The notes under the pieces are model-generated. The model worked only from the letters and a program-made list of their open reading frames with translations. It was not told the DNA's origin and did no database searches. A program made the position numbers and the translations under genes. Below, piece after piece: positions 23,531 to 33,506 of a stretch of DNA of 64,000 bases; positions within the stretch are counted from its first letter, which is position 1, and the number at the start of each line of letters is the position of its first letter. This stretch comes from Rhabdornis inornatus (taxonomy: Eukaryota > Chordata > Aves > Passeriformes > Rhabdornithidae). The stretch is from the NCBI GenBank assembly GCA_013397075.1, contig VWZS01007473.1, forward strand, positions 2,989,740 through 3,053,739, read 5' to 3'.

Positions 23531-26029
23531 CAGAACTTTCTCCCCCCTCCACAGCCCCTGGGGATCCTCTTAAATCCCTTTTCTTCCTTTGCCCTGGAGA
23601 GAATCAGTTCTAGTGTGGCAAAGAGGAACCTGCGTGCAGCAGTTTCCTTTGTCATATGCCATTTAGAAAACAGCGAATTCACATTTTTGGTGCTGAAAAT
23701 CCTCTGCTTCCATAATTTGCGGGTTGATTAAGGAGTAGCCCACCCTGCCTAAACCTGTAAAGACTTTATAGTCTTGGCATGCTTGTCGCTTCTGTTAGTT
23801 CCTACTCCTGTATTTTTTTAATGGTCACAGCTCTCTACAGCTCACAAACCCCACTGCTTCTCCTGTCTTGTGGCACCAGGAGCTGGCTCAAGCCATGTCC
23901 CATAGCAAGATACCTCCCAGGAATAGTGTTGGAGCTTTAAATGTGCTCTATACAGTAAAGCACAACAGCAGGCAAAAAGAAATGTGTATCCCATACAGGT
24001 CAGTGGCAGCATGAACATTTCACAAGCAAATGGAGAAACATTTGTGAAAAGCATATAGGACAATAAACCTGTTCACAGTGTCCTAGCAGGCTTTGGAGCA
24101 GGAGTCAGGGGGGATTTTCTTGCTGAAATATTAGGTAACATGCTCACTGCATGATTGATTAATCCATAGGTACTTCCTACAGCAAAACCTCCATCCATAC
24201 TGGCACCCAAAGTGCTGCTTTCAGTCGCCATGGCTGCTTTCTAGAGAGATTTCTCACAGGAACAATCAGGGTCCTTTTTCTCTATGCTCTCTCTGCCCCC
24301 TTTAAAAGTGCCAGTTTTACTTCTGTGTTTGAAGGATGGCAGCGTTGTTTCCCAGCTGCAGTGTGTTCACTGAGGGATCCCAGAGCCACTCTCCATCCCT
24401 TAATTCTGCCCCTTCAGCACAAAGAGCCCTGTTGCTCGATAGGGAACTTATTAGCTTGGAGTATTTAGAAGTGAAAATGTCAGGCACCAGCTTCATGGCA
24501 CAAAGCTAAAAATGGTTTTAACTCTGAAGAAGACCAGAAACCAAAGCTCACCTCTTTCCCCATACAGCTGTTCAGCCCTCTTTTTGCCTTCTGAATTCCT
24601 GAGTTGATGCCTATCAGTAAAAGCCAGAAACAAATCCAGCCCAAGCTGAGGGCATCACTCCCATCTCCACCAGCCTGACCAACAGCTGGACCAAACAAAT
24701 TTCAGCAGCATCCTCTTGAGGCCATTACACTGCCCCTTGTGCCTGTCCTCACCCTTTTCCCCTTCTTATGTTTCCTTCTCTTAGTTGCCCAAAATCCAGC
24801 ATTTAATCTTGCTTGCCCCAAAATCCAGCCATAAGCCAGCCATCCAGAAAGAATGAATTATTTCTGGTGATGCTTTCATGACTGCCTGCCTGCCTCCTGT
24901 GGGACCACTGCTCTGCTGTGCTTCTTGCTGTTGTGCTCAGAGCTGGGAGGAAGTGGTGCTGTACAGTCTGTCTTGAATTCAAACAGAATTGATGCAGATC
25001 CTTTTGCTTTGTGCCACCCATAACTCTTGGGGTTGACTGCTCCTTTTGGCAAAGAACACATTTCCCAGAAGTTCAGCAACTTGTCTGAGTAACAGTAAAT
25101 GATCCATGAGATCCAGTGCTGATACATGGCTCTGTTGTCCTGCCTCCTTCCCCATTATTGAAATGCTACTGTTCCGAACCTCACCACAATCACTGGATTC
25201 ACAGAAAAAAGCTACAGAGTACAAGATCTGCTGTTGCCCATAACTCCATCAAAATCAAAACAAGATATCAAATTTTTTTTGCAAATTGGCAAGTGTGGAT
25301 TTACTAAGTCAGAAAGGTTTTCATCCATCCCTGTTCTCATCAGCTTAGGTGAGGGAACCAGCATCCCACTGTGCTGTTTCCAGCACACCAGCACCATTTG
25401 CCTTTGCTGGAGGGTACCCAAGCAGGGGGCTCTGCCCAGTTCCTCAGATCAATAGCTTAAAAATTTCCTGGTCACCAATTGATTTGAATTATTGTCTGTC
25501 TGAGGCTGTCTTTGTTTGTAGTCATGTTTTTCCAGGACTCAGGGGCTGTTGAGCAGCTCCTCCCAGAAGCTCAGTGTTCAGTGTTGAGTAAGCAAAGGTT
25601 GTGGTGGGGACAGCAGAGAGTCAGTCACTTGTGTTAGAAAACCTTTCTGTGAGCTTCACATCAGGGGAAGGAGATCTCTGTCTTGGTCAGCATGTTTCCA
25701 CCAGCCTTGTTCTTCGTGTAGTCATCTGTTAATAACACTGGGCTGGCATCCAGCCCCATTCTCCATCCTAGCACTGTATCTATTGCAAGCTCACAGTGTG
25801 AGATAGTGCTCCCTCTCTCCCAGGGGATGCCAGCACTTGTCAGGATCTTTGATGGTGTGTATCTGATTTAGAAAAAAAAGGAATCAAAAATCCTGTTACA
25901 GAAAAGGTGCTAGGTTTTATCAGAGACCAGATCTGTTACTGAAGAACCCTCTGTTGTCCAGTGACATCTGAGGATGAGCAAACAAGGATTTCATTTTAGC
26001 TAAGCAGATCATCCTCTCTTCCGACATTT

Positions 26030-26048
26030 AAGACATAACTTATGTCTT
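26030..26048. repeat. 19-base palindrome, 9-base arms
   Basis: AAGACATAA and TTATGTCTT flank a single C. Confidence 0.95.
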
Positions 26049-26871
26049 CACTGGGAAGAATTATTGTCAGACACAATTAGTTCTACAAATCCTAGTTGTT
26101 TTTGGAGACACATCCAGACTTAGTTCTGGAGTTACTTAGAGATTAATAAATTACAGGGGTCAGTCTTCTGACCTGAGCAAGGGGCTGCAATAACTTCCTC
26201 CATCAGATAATTCCTTTGCAGAGCTTAATAGAGACCAATGCACAGAGCATCCATTACGCAGAGCTGGTTGGACTGTGGTCACATTCCCATCTTGCTTGGG
26301 GAAGGGATAACATAACATACCTTGAGGCAAAAAAAATCTCAGCACTTATTCTAAAGGAGAGAGAAGGAGAGGGGAGGAAGTGTGGAGGGTAAGTACTTAA
26401 AGTGCTTCATAACCAAGACACTTCCCCCCTCTGTGCCTGAGTCCCCGTGTAGTGTACAGGGGTATTTCAACTCTGGTTCCTTTTGTAAGGTACCCCAGGA
26501 GTTACTACTACTAAAAGGACTAGACAAGAACTAGAGGGTTTCTATCATTTGTTTCGGTGGTTAAGATCTGATCTGGTGGTTATTTGTCCACACTGAGCAT
26601 ATTTCCATAGACCTTGACTTGGAAGGTAATGTAGGACCTGGAAACCTCCCCCCTGTGTCTGCTGAGCCTGCAAACACGAGATGCTCCAGGCTTCAGCATT
26701 TGCACTTCATTTGGGAAGGAGGTACCATATGCACCAACTGTGCACAAAACCTTCTTGATAGAGAGCAAAAGGGATGCTAATTCCAGCACTGGGCTCAGAC
26801 ACACTACTGTTGAACAACCAGAAAGGTTTAAAAAGAAATGCTGACTAAATTAAGCGAATCAAGGCAGCAGA

Positions 26872-26892
26872 TGTGCTCTTCAGAAGAGCACA
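26872..26892. repeat. 21-base palindrome upstream of exon 3
   Basis: TGTGCTCTTC and GAAGAGCACA flank a single A at 26882. The right end lies 71 bases before the exon, just upstream of the likely branch point. Confidence 0.97.
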
Positions 26893-26910
26893 GCTGTCTT
26901 TGAAATGTCT

Positions 26911-26963
26911 CTCCCACTGAAATTACATTCTCAAGAGTTTTCTGTCCTTTGCATTTTCTTCAG
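26911..26963 (+). other. GNAO1: 3' splice site region of GNAO1 exon 3
   Basis: The acceptor AG is at 26962-26963 and follows a pyrimidine-rich stretch at 26938-26961 ending TTTTCTTCAG. A plausible branch point is CACTGA with its adenosine at 26920, 44 bases upstream of the exon. This acceptor puts the peptide in the phase known for Gi/Go-family exon 3, which decides the exon start. Confidence 0.9.
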
Positions 26964-27105
26964 GATCATCCATGAGGACGGCTTCTCTGGAGAAGACGTG
27001 AAGCAGTACAAGCCAGTGGTGTACAGCAACACTATACAGTCACTGGCAGCTATTGTCCGTGCCATGGACACCTTGGGCATTGAGTACGGTGATAAGGAGC
27101 GACGG
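26964..27105 (+). CDS. GNAO1: GNAO1 coding exon 3 (G-alpha-o residues 55-101)
   Basis: This internal exon encodes part of G-alpha-o, the GTP-binding alpha subunit of the heterotrimeric Go protein. Go couples inhibitory neurotransmitter receptors to calcium and potassium channels and adenylyl cyclase at the inner face of the neuronal plasma membrane. The exon starts with G, the third base of the codon split with exon 2 (AA|G, Lys54), followed by 47 whole codons. The peptide begins IIHEDGFSGEDVKQYKP and ends IEYGDKERR. It covers the end of helix alpha-1, linker 1 and helix alpha-A of the all-helical domain. The P-loop lies in the preceding exon and the switch regions in later ones. The wording EDGFSGEDVKQYKPVVY and AMDTLGIEYGDKER is specific to G-alpha-o; G-alpha-i paralogues differ here. 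The length of 142 bases and the start phase match the conserved exon 3 of the Gi/Go family. Read-through of the donor reaches TGA within three codons. The last codon is CGG (Arg101), where mammalian G-alpha-o, from memory, has Lys. Confidence 0.97.
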
Positions 27106-27111
27106 GTAAGT
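27106..27111 (+). other. GNAO1: 5' splice site of GNAO1 exon 3 (CGG|GTAAGT)
   Basis: GTAAGT follows the codon CGG directly and matches the consensus donor at all six intronic positions. It leaves the frame in phase 0, as expected if exon 4 opens with a whole codon for Ala102. Confidence 0.95.
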
Positions 27112-28497
27112 TGAAATCACCTCTGCTTGGGTACAGACAGCTGAGCACCAGAGACTCCAGACTATAACAGGAGGCATTTGCACAATCTCAATACCTTGGA
27201 GGGATAAGGAGGGAGGGGAGATTTCCATCTTGCACATGCATTTTTGTACAGCAGAGACACAATTGCATGTGAGGTGCCATTTGTACACTTAGGCTGGGAA
27301 GTGTAGCCCTGGGTACCACTGTGTCACAAAAGCCACAATCTCTCATGCCCTGGCACTAGTCAGGCCAGGTAAGAAAAATAATCTGTTGCCTAGGGACAGC
27401 CTAGACAGATCTACTGATAGGTTTGAGAGAACAGTGAGAACATGTGTCCTGTGTCCTGTGCATGTGCTGGACACACAGGCTGCATGGACTGACGAATCAG
27501 GGAGAAGTCTTGCTGCCATTCAAAACCCTTCTACCAGCCTGCTAATGTAGGAAAGCTTTTAGGATTAGTATGGTTGAGGCTTGACTGGCTTCTACTTTCA
27601 CATCCCCCATTTAAGTGTACTCAAATAGCAATTTCAGTTGCAAACAAGGAGATGTATTACTTCAGCGAGGTTGGTATGGACAGGCTCTTAGGCAGCAGCA
27701 CTGGCATCTGTCTTATCAGAAAAGCTATGTGATGCTTGGCAGCCTTCTTGTACCACACACCTAGGCCAGCCTGTCCTTTTAGAGTTGCTAGTCTGTGATT
27801 ACTTTCACCAGCTCCCTAAACAGTGGCTCCTCTGTGAGGTGCCCCTGTAAGCCTCTGCCTTGCCTTATTGCATTTCTGGCTCAGACCAAGCCCACACAGA
27901 GGAACTCAGAACCCTAGAGTGAAGTCAAAACCACCCTTTTGGCATGCTGCAATGCTAGAGAAGGTAAAACTACTTTATTTCACTGGGAATAAAATAATTT
28001 CAAATTAAAAACCTGGTAAAGGCAAAGTCCTATATGCCAGTGAGTTTGTCATGACTATTTTTAGGTAGCTATCAAATGACAGATGTACAACATACTCCAA
28101 ACTCCTTATCTGAGGGTTGATAATAAAAGCATTCTCTAGAAGGGGTGCCAAAATCCTGCTATGGTGTTACTGTATGGAGAGGTACCTTATTTCTCCAAAT
28201 CACAAAGAGGTACTTTGATTTCTTTACATCTAGGGGTTTTCCCATAGGAACTCTAAATCCTGGAGACATTTCCATCCCAAACGTGGGGGTGATACCATAA
28301 TGGAGTTCTTGTGAGCTCGCCGAGAACTGATGCTGATGGCTTTCAAACTGAATACATTAATCTGTTGATTACTCAGTGACTCAGCTCTCAGCAAGGCAAC
28401 GTATCTCGCTCAGCTAAAACCTATGCCTAGGAAAACAGAAACAAGTCATTCTCCATGTCTGATAAATAGTCTGTGGCAGACAGCTTTAAAATGTAAA

Positions 28498-28513
28498 TTT
28501 TTTTTTTTTTTTT
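28498..28513. repeat. Homopolymer T16
   Basis: A run of 16 T lies about 190 bases upstream of the CR1 at 28.7 kb. No element that ends in it is recognised. Confidence 0.95.
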
Positions 28514-28701
28514 AAACACCTAAAGTCCTAATTTGAGGAGGGAAAACTCATCACTGCTTTAGTGCCAGGTCTGGCACAGTGCAGGGTGTGGAGGAGGAGA
28601 GCTGTTATCAGGACTGCCAGGAACGAGAGGTGGAGTCCTGGGCTGAACAAAATGTTGTGTCCGTTCATATTCCCCTGGAAAGGATGCCAAATGTTCCTAG
28701 G

Positions 28702-28995
28702 GTTGTAAAATAACTCAGGCTGGAGAGGAGCTCAGGAGGTGTTGAGCCCAACCCCTGCTCAGGTAAAGACTGAGGTCAAACCAGGTTGCTCAGGACTCTA
28801 CCCAGTTGGGTCTGAAATCATTCAAAGATGGAGACTGCACACCCTCTTTGTGTGCAGTCTCCATCTTTGAATGATTTCAGACCCTTTGCAACCTGCTCCA
28901 CTGCTCTTACAGTCCTCATGATGAAAAAGTTTCTCCTTATGTCTAGCGTGAGCCACTGTTGTTTCAATTTATGCTTAATGGCAGTAGGGATCTTG
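28702..28995 (-). repeat. CR1 LINE 3'-region fragment, - strand, with inverted duplication
   Basis: Read on the + strand, the segment shows the reverse complement of a CR1 3' region: GAGCTCAGGAGGTGTTGAGC, CCAACCCCTGCTCAG, ACCAGGTTGCTCAGGACTCT, GATGGAGACTGCACACCCTC, GCAACCTGCTCCACTGCTCT, then GTCCTCATGATGAAAAAGTT and TCTCCTTATGTCTAG. The order is continuous except for about 34 extra bases after CTCTTTG, which are an inverted copy of the sequence just before. The flanking CR1 text resumes after the insert. No ATTCTATGA terminus is preserved at the left edge. Confidence 0.85.
28808..28884. repeat. Perfect 35-bp inverted repeat, 7-base spacer
   Basis: The left arm (28808-28842) begins GGGTCTGAAATCATTCAAAG. 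The right arm (28850-28884) is its exact reverse complement, ending CTTTGAATGATTTCAGACCC. The spacer is CCTCTTT. The left arm belongs to the CR1 consensus order and the right arm interrupts it, so the right arm is the added copy. Transcribed RNA from either strand could form a 35-bp hairpin. Confidence 0.97.
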
Positions 28996-31900
28996 TGTTA
29001 TGCTTTGCAAAGTGAAAAGTAAGTTAGAATAAGTTCTCCCCAGCCTAGTTTCCCCTAAGATGTAGTTCTGGAGGAATTACTCCTGTCTTACAATAGTGTC
29101 ATGTTGACTGTCTGAGACAAGCCTGCCACAAACCACTATAAACCAAACCAGTGCCTGGGAGGGTGATTCAGTGTATCTGCTCCCTTCATAGATGGCAGAA
29201 TTATTTCTTCATCCAGCAGCAGACAAAGGGGAAGGAAACCAAGTCTCTCAGGCTGTGATCTTGCACTTGCTCCTTTCTCTTAGGCACAGAAAGTTGCTGG
29301 TATTAGTATGAAATAGTATTTATTTTAATCTTACAAAGAAGCACATGGCTTCTGCTGCCCTGCTTTTGTTATTAATGCACAGCTGCTGTAAAGAGAGGCC
29401 ATTAACAGGAGTTTTGTTGAGTATTATGGTATGTGGTTCATCCCTTTTCAGGCAAAGCTTTTCTATTTTAAACGTCATTCCTCAGCCAAGGGTTTCCTAT
29501 GCAAATCTTTTAGTGGGGGATTTTTCCCCTACTCATCACTTAAGCCCCCAAGAGAAGGGAGCTCAGGAAGGGGAGCCAGGGCTGTGTTTGCTCCAGCCTG
29601 ATTCAGCAGTAGGGAAGGAGGAGACTTGGACCTGGGACAGGTTTTCCCCAGAGACCACTTGGCCGTTACTGCTTCCCCCATCCCACTTTCTGGGAGATGG
29701 ATCTGCACCCATATCCCTTCCAAATGGCACCCTGACCATGTTCAAAGCAAAAAAACCCGTCCCCTGCTTAATAAATGCATGTTGTTATTGAGAGAAAATA
29801 ACCAAATCCTCTCACTGTTCCCATTTTTCTCCTGCCCATAATTGTACCCCCAGTATTTAGTCTAATAGAAATGAGAAGACTGGGGGAAGACTAAACCCCC
29901 TTGCTTTTGGCAGTCAAAGCAAGATCAGTGTAGGAAATAGGACCTAATAAGACAAAATAAATCACAACAAGCATATGCTCCAGGTCTCACTGACCCTCTG
30001 TGCTGATAAGGACTTGTCCCCAGGTTGAGAACAAACCAGTCTGCGTGTCAGATTTCACTTTTATGTGTGCTCCTTGTCCAGGGCAGAGGGTTTCCTTGCA
30101 GCTTTGCCCAGCTCATGAAAGGTTCATGGACTGTGGGCAGCACCCAGGTCCTTGTTTCGTGTCCTTCATCACGGGAGGCAGGAGCACATCCTGCCAGCTC
30201 ACAGCACATTATCACTGCACACAGCATGGAAGGCCAGGCTGAAACTCCAGAAAAGCTGGGCAAGTGCAAAGTCACAAATCCTTCACGTGTTACGAGAGGG
30301 TGGACAGAAAAGGAGCAGTCTGTGAGGAGACAGGAGCCAGCTGCCGGAGAAGTGGCATCTGTGGGTGCTGCTCATCTCCAGGGCCACCACTGCCCTGGCT
30401 CTGGATCCCTGACAAGCCAAGGGGTTACACACAGGAAGAGAGGCAGAGGCTTAGTCTTGCCTGCCTACTCAGGACTCTCCAGCTGGTCTGTAGGGCACTA
30501 CTCAGTCCTTACCTTGATAATCAGATTAACAGGCAGGGAAGAGTCAGGCTGTAACATGTAGCCTGTGGATTAAATGGTCCTCTAAAGTGCAAATGTATTA
30601 ATAAAACAAGCTCCTCACTGATTCCATTTCAGTGTACTCAGGCAGAGCAAATGGGAAGTGGAGGTTTGAAACCAGGAATCTACAAGTCAGTCCAAGTGTT
30701 TGGAAAGGATCGAGCAGGAAGGGCAGGGTAAGGATGGGTTTTCATATCTCTGAAAATCCAGTTCCGAAGTCTGGCTCCAGAAACCCCAGCCAGAAGAAAT
30801 GTAAAGTCTCTTCCTCTGTGGGTCAATGCTGACCCCAGAACCTGCTTGGAAATGCAGACTTGCAATCCCACTTAGGTGAAATGCCAGAGCTGCAGCGAGG
30901 CTGAAAGACCTGAGGGTGTATCTTCAGGTTGGATTGGTCCCAGGCTGCAATGGGCATCCTGCCCTGTCCAGGCTGGTATGAAAGCAGCTGTAGAGTACAC
31001 TCATATTTTCATAAACCAGGCAGAAACAGGCTGAAATTGTTCAGAAAGGACTCAACAGAGAATGCAAATATCAGTTGCATGGCTCAGATCCAAGTGTCTG
31101 AGGCGAGAGGTCACAGGTTTAGCACTTGGGGTCCAGAGGTGGCAGGCAGTGACCTTCACATCGAACTTTTTCCCAGTATGAGTCTAGACATGTCTCTGCT
31201 TCAGCTATGAACAGGAAAACTAAAAAGCTGCTAAAGTATTAAAATATTTTTATTGGGATTTTTTTTCTTTTGGACTTTGTAGCAAAATGTGTCTGTGGTG
31301 ACCTTCTACTGTGTAAAGTCTGCAACATCTGAACTGTGAGCCAAAGAAAGATGTGCTGGGACATTTTAAAATACTGGCTAATAGCCTTAAAAAAAACCCT
31401 TCTGTAGTGTAATTGAACAGCCCACCGGGGTGGCTGGCAAAGAGGTCCATGTCAAATCTGCTTCTGAGCAGAGAGGTGCCTGTAGAAACCTGATGCCTCC
31501 AGCCCCTTCCCCTCTGCACATACCAAAAGGGGATTTTAGGAGCTGCCCTCTTCCTTTCGTTCTTGCTTGGCAGTGGCAGGAGCAAAGTCACAGCTGCTGT
31601 CACCTGCTGCCTTCCAGGCACTGGAGGGGAGCAGTGTGGGGGAGGATCTCGCTTTTATAAGATCTGCTCCTGTGTAACTGGCTTTTTGTACTTGCCAGCT
31701 CAAGATTGTGCTACTTCATTTGGGTCAGGTATCTGTTTAGACCAGCTGGCTCCTACTGTGTGTCCCCAACCCAAGCTCTCTCAGAAATGAAAAAAGGCTG
31801 CTAATAACTTTGGGGAGGGCAGGTGGGGTTAATCAGGCACTGCTGTGCTGGTAGGAAGCCTCTGTTAGCTACCTGGATCTAGGGGATGGACACAGGATTC

Positions 31901-32892
31901 CTGGGCTTGTGCTCCTTGACTTAGGATGCAGCCAGTCCTTGCTGATCTGTTGTTGTGAGTCACGGGAACTTAGGGCTGCTTTGTAGAAGAGCAGGATGGA
32001 GTGGAAGAAAAGGAAAAATGGAATAAAGAGGTGGCACTAGACTAGCCATTTTTTACCTGGTGTCAGCATTTGTCCGGATATCCAGCTGCAGACAATGTCT
32101 GCTTGCAATAGTCACAGCTCACATATAATCATATTTGCTGTATTGTATCAGACCCAGTACAAATACCCAAGTAGCAGTCCAGGACAAATATTTCAGCCTG
32201 CCCTGTGTAAGGGTCTGTCACTTTTTCATTAAGGCTGAAGCCATCTTCCTCACAAACCTCCCTCTTGGTCCTTCCACAAGGCACATTTCAGTTGCTTTTA
32301 TTCGTGTTTCTGAGGGGTGGGGAACATTTAAAGGGCAGGGCATTTCTTGAGAGGTGGGAAACATTAAACAGAGAGGAAAGCACATGTTATTGTCACAGCC
32401 CGCCTTGTTGCCAGGGAGATGGTTGGCTCATTGAAGAAACTCTTGTGGTTGCTGGCCAAGATGGCCAATGTATTTGGAATCTTTGCTGCAAAATGAGGGT
32501 GTGGGAGAAAGAGGGAGACAGCAAAGAACAAGGGAAAGCCCAGAGTAAGCCCTCCCTTCGTGGTCACAGAGCATGACCCACATGCCTCACAGCATCTTCT
32601 CTGGAGTCTCTCTAACCAAAGCAGCATCTATATTCCACTAATATATTTTCCTCCTTTGAGAACCCCTCAAGCCCCTGAAAACACAAGATCTTTCCTAATA
32701 AATGATAGCAGTAAATTAACAGCAGAGGACAAAGGCAGTTTATGATAGCACTTTGTGCCAGCTGAAAGAATTTGGAACAGTCTACTTCCATGCTTTTGCT
32801 CTGTCTCTTAGGGAGAGTCAAACTGTTGTAACCAGAAGGGATCCCAGCCAAGTCAGCTGAGACCTGTGGCTGGACCTGGGAGACCTTGCTTT

Positions 32893-32893
<1 letters not shown>

Positions 32894-32920
<27 letters not shown>
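32894..32920 (+). repeat. (CAG)9 trinucleotide repeat
   Basis: Nine uninterrupted CAG units lie on the sense strand of intron 3, preceded by TTTG and followed by AAG. It is the longest trinucleotide tract in the window. Any polyglutamine reading is a chance open frame in the intron. Confidence 0.98.
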
Positions 32921-32923
<3 letters not shown>

Positions 32924-33360
32924 TACAGCCTGGCTCTGTGCTCCTGCAGACCTGAAGTCATGATCATCAAGTCTATAAGATACGGTGATCTTCACATGGC
33001 AAAAAAGATCCCCCAGAACCAGTGTCTGCTTTGCTGTACTCATGCTGCTAATAGAGATAATGATCAGAAATGAGAAAAAGCTGCTGGAGTCATGGCTATA
33101 AACACATCATGGCTAGACAATGTAGTAGTAATAGTAGAAACAGCTGGATGCTGTAGGCAAGCGACTGAACCACGCGGCCAGTGCTGCACCAGAGGCTGCA
33201 CCAGTAACCTTTCTTTCAGCAGAAAACTGTCAATCAGTCACAAGAGCTTTAAAAACCAAAACTTCCCCAGGGTGGCCCAATGTACCAGTTTTAGTTAAAA
33301 TTCCTAAAGAATGAAAAAGAGTGCTTGAAATGGATCCAAAAGGAGGCAGGGGAGAGTGGG

Positions 33361-33506
33361 CGGCAGGCGCGTAGCACGTTGGAGACGCGTGTGTGTGGAA
33401 GGCAGCTCGCCGGAAGGTGCCACCTTGCTGAGTGCTGATGTGCCAGCTCAATGTTTTTCACGTTGGTCCTGTTTCAGGATGATATCCATGGTGTTGGCAT
33501 GGCAAC
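33361..33506. promoter_or_regulatory. CpG patch with RFX-like X-box
   Basis: Eight CpGs fall in 51 bases (33361-33411), against a CpG-poor background. About 80 bases further on is GTTGGCATGGCAAC (33493-33506), one mismatch from the palindromic RFX X-box GTTGCCATGGCAAC. A regulatory role is inferred. There is no TATA box or recognisable transcript start. Confidence 0.35.

Larger units (their letters stand above)
1..26963 (+). other. GNAO1: GNAO1 intron 2, 3' part
   Basis: This stretch precedes the exon 3 acceptor, and the 43-base exon 2 with the P-loop sequence GAGESGKST is not seen in it, so it should all be intron 2. It holds two MIR-like relics (1.7 and 3.8 kb), a CR1 3' end (18.8-19.1 kb), a decayed CR1/L3 reverse-transcriptase relic (22.0-22.7 kb), small tandem and inverted repeats, and candidate regulatory blocks listed separately. 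Outside those, in roughly 4.2-8.5, 8.6-11.6, 12-14.8, 15-17.4, 19.1-22.0 and 23.6-26.0 kb, I see ordinary mixed-composition intronic DNA with nothing I can name. Open frames here lack splice context and recognisable products. An unannotated gene nested in the intron cannot be excluded by reading alone. Confidence 0.85.

Noticed and set aside
28828..29022. Short + strand frame in the 28.8 kb region
   Set aside because: It is the antisense reading of a CR1 fragment and its inverted duplication.
30025..30561. 178-codon open frame on the + strand, the longest in the window
   Set aside because: It has no recognisable family, low-complexity composition, no splice or promoter context, and overlaps other frames of similar length. 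Frames this size are expected by chance in 64 kb.
32891..33073. Open frame starting with nine glutamines
   Set aside because: The glutamines are the (CAG)9 repeat read in one frame. The rest is intron without splice sites.
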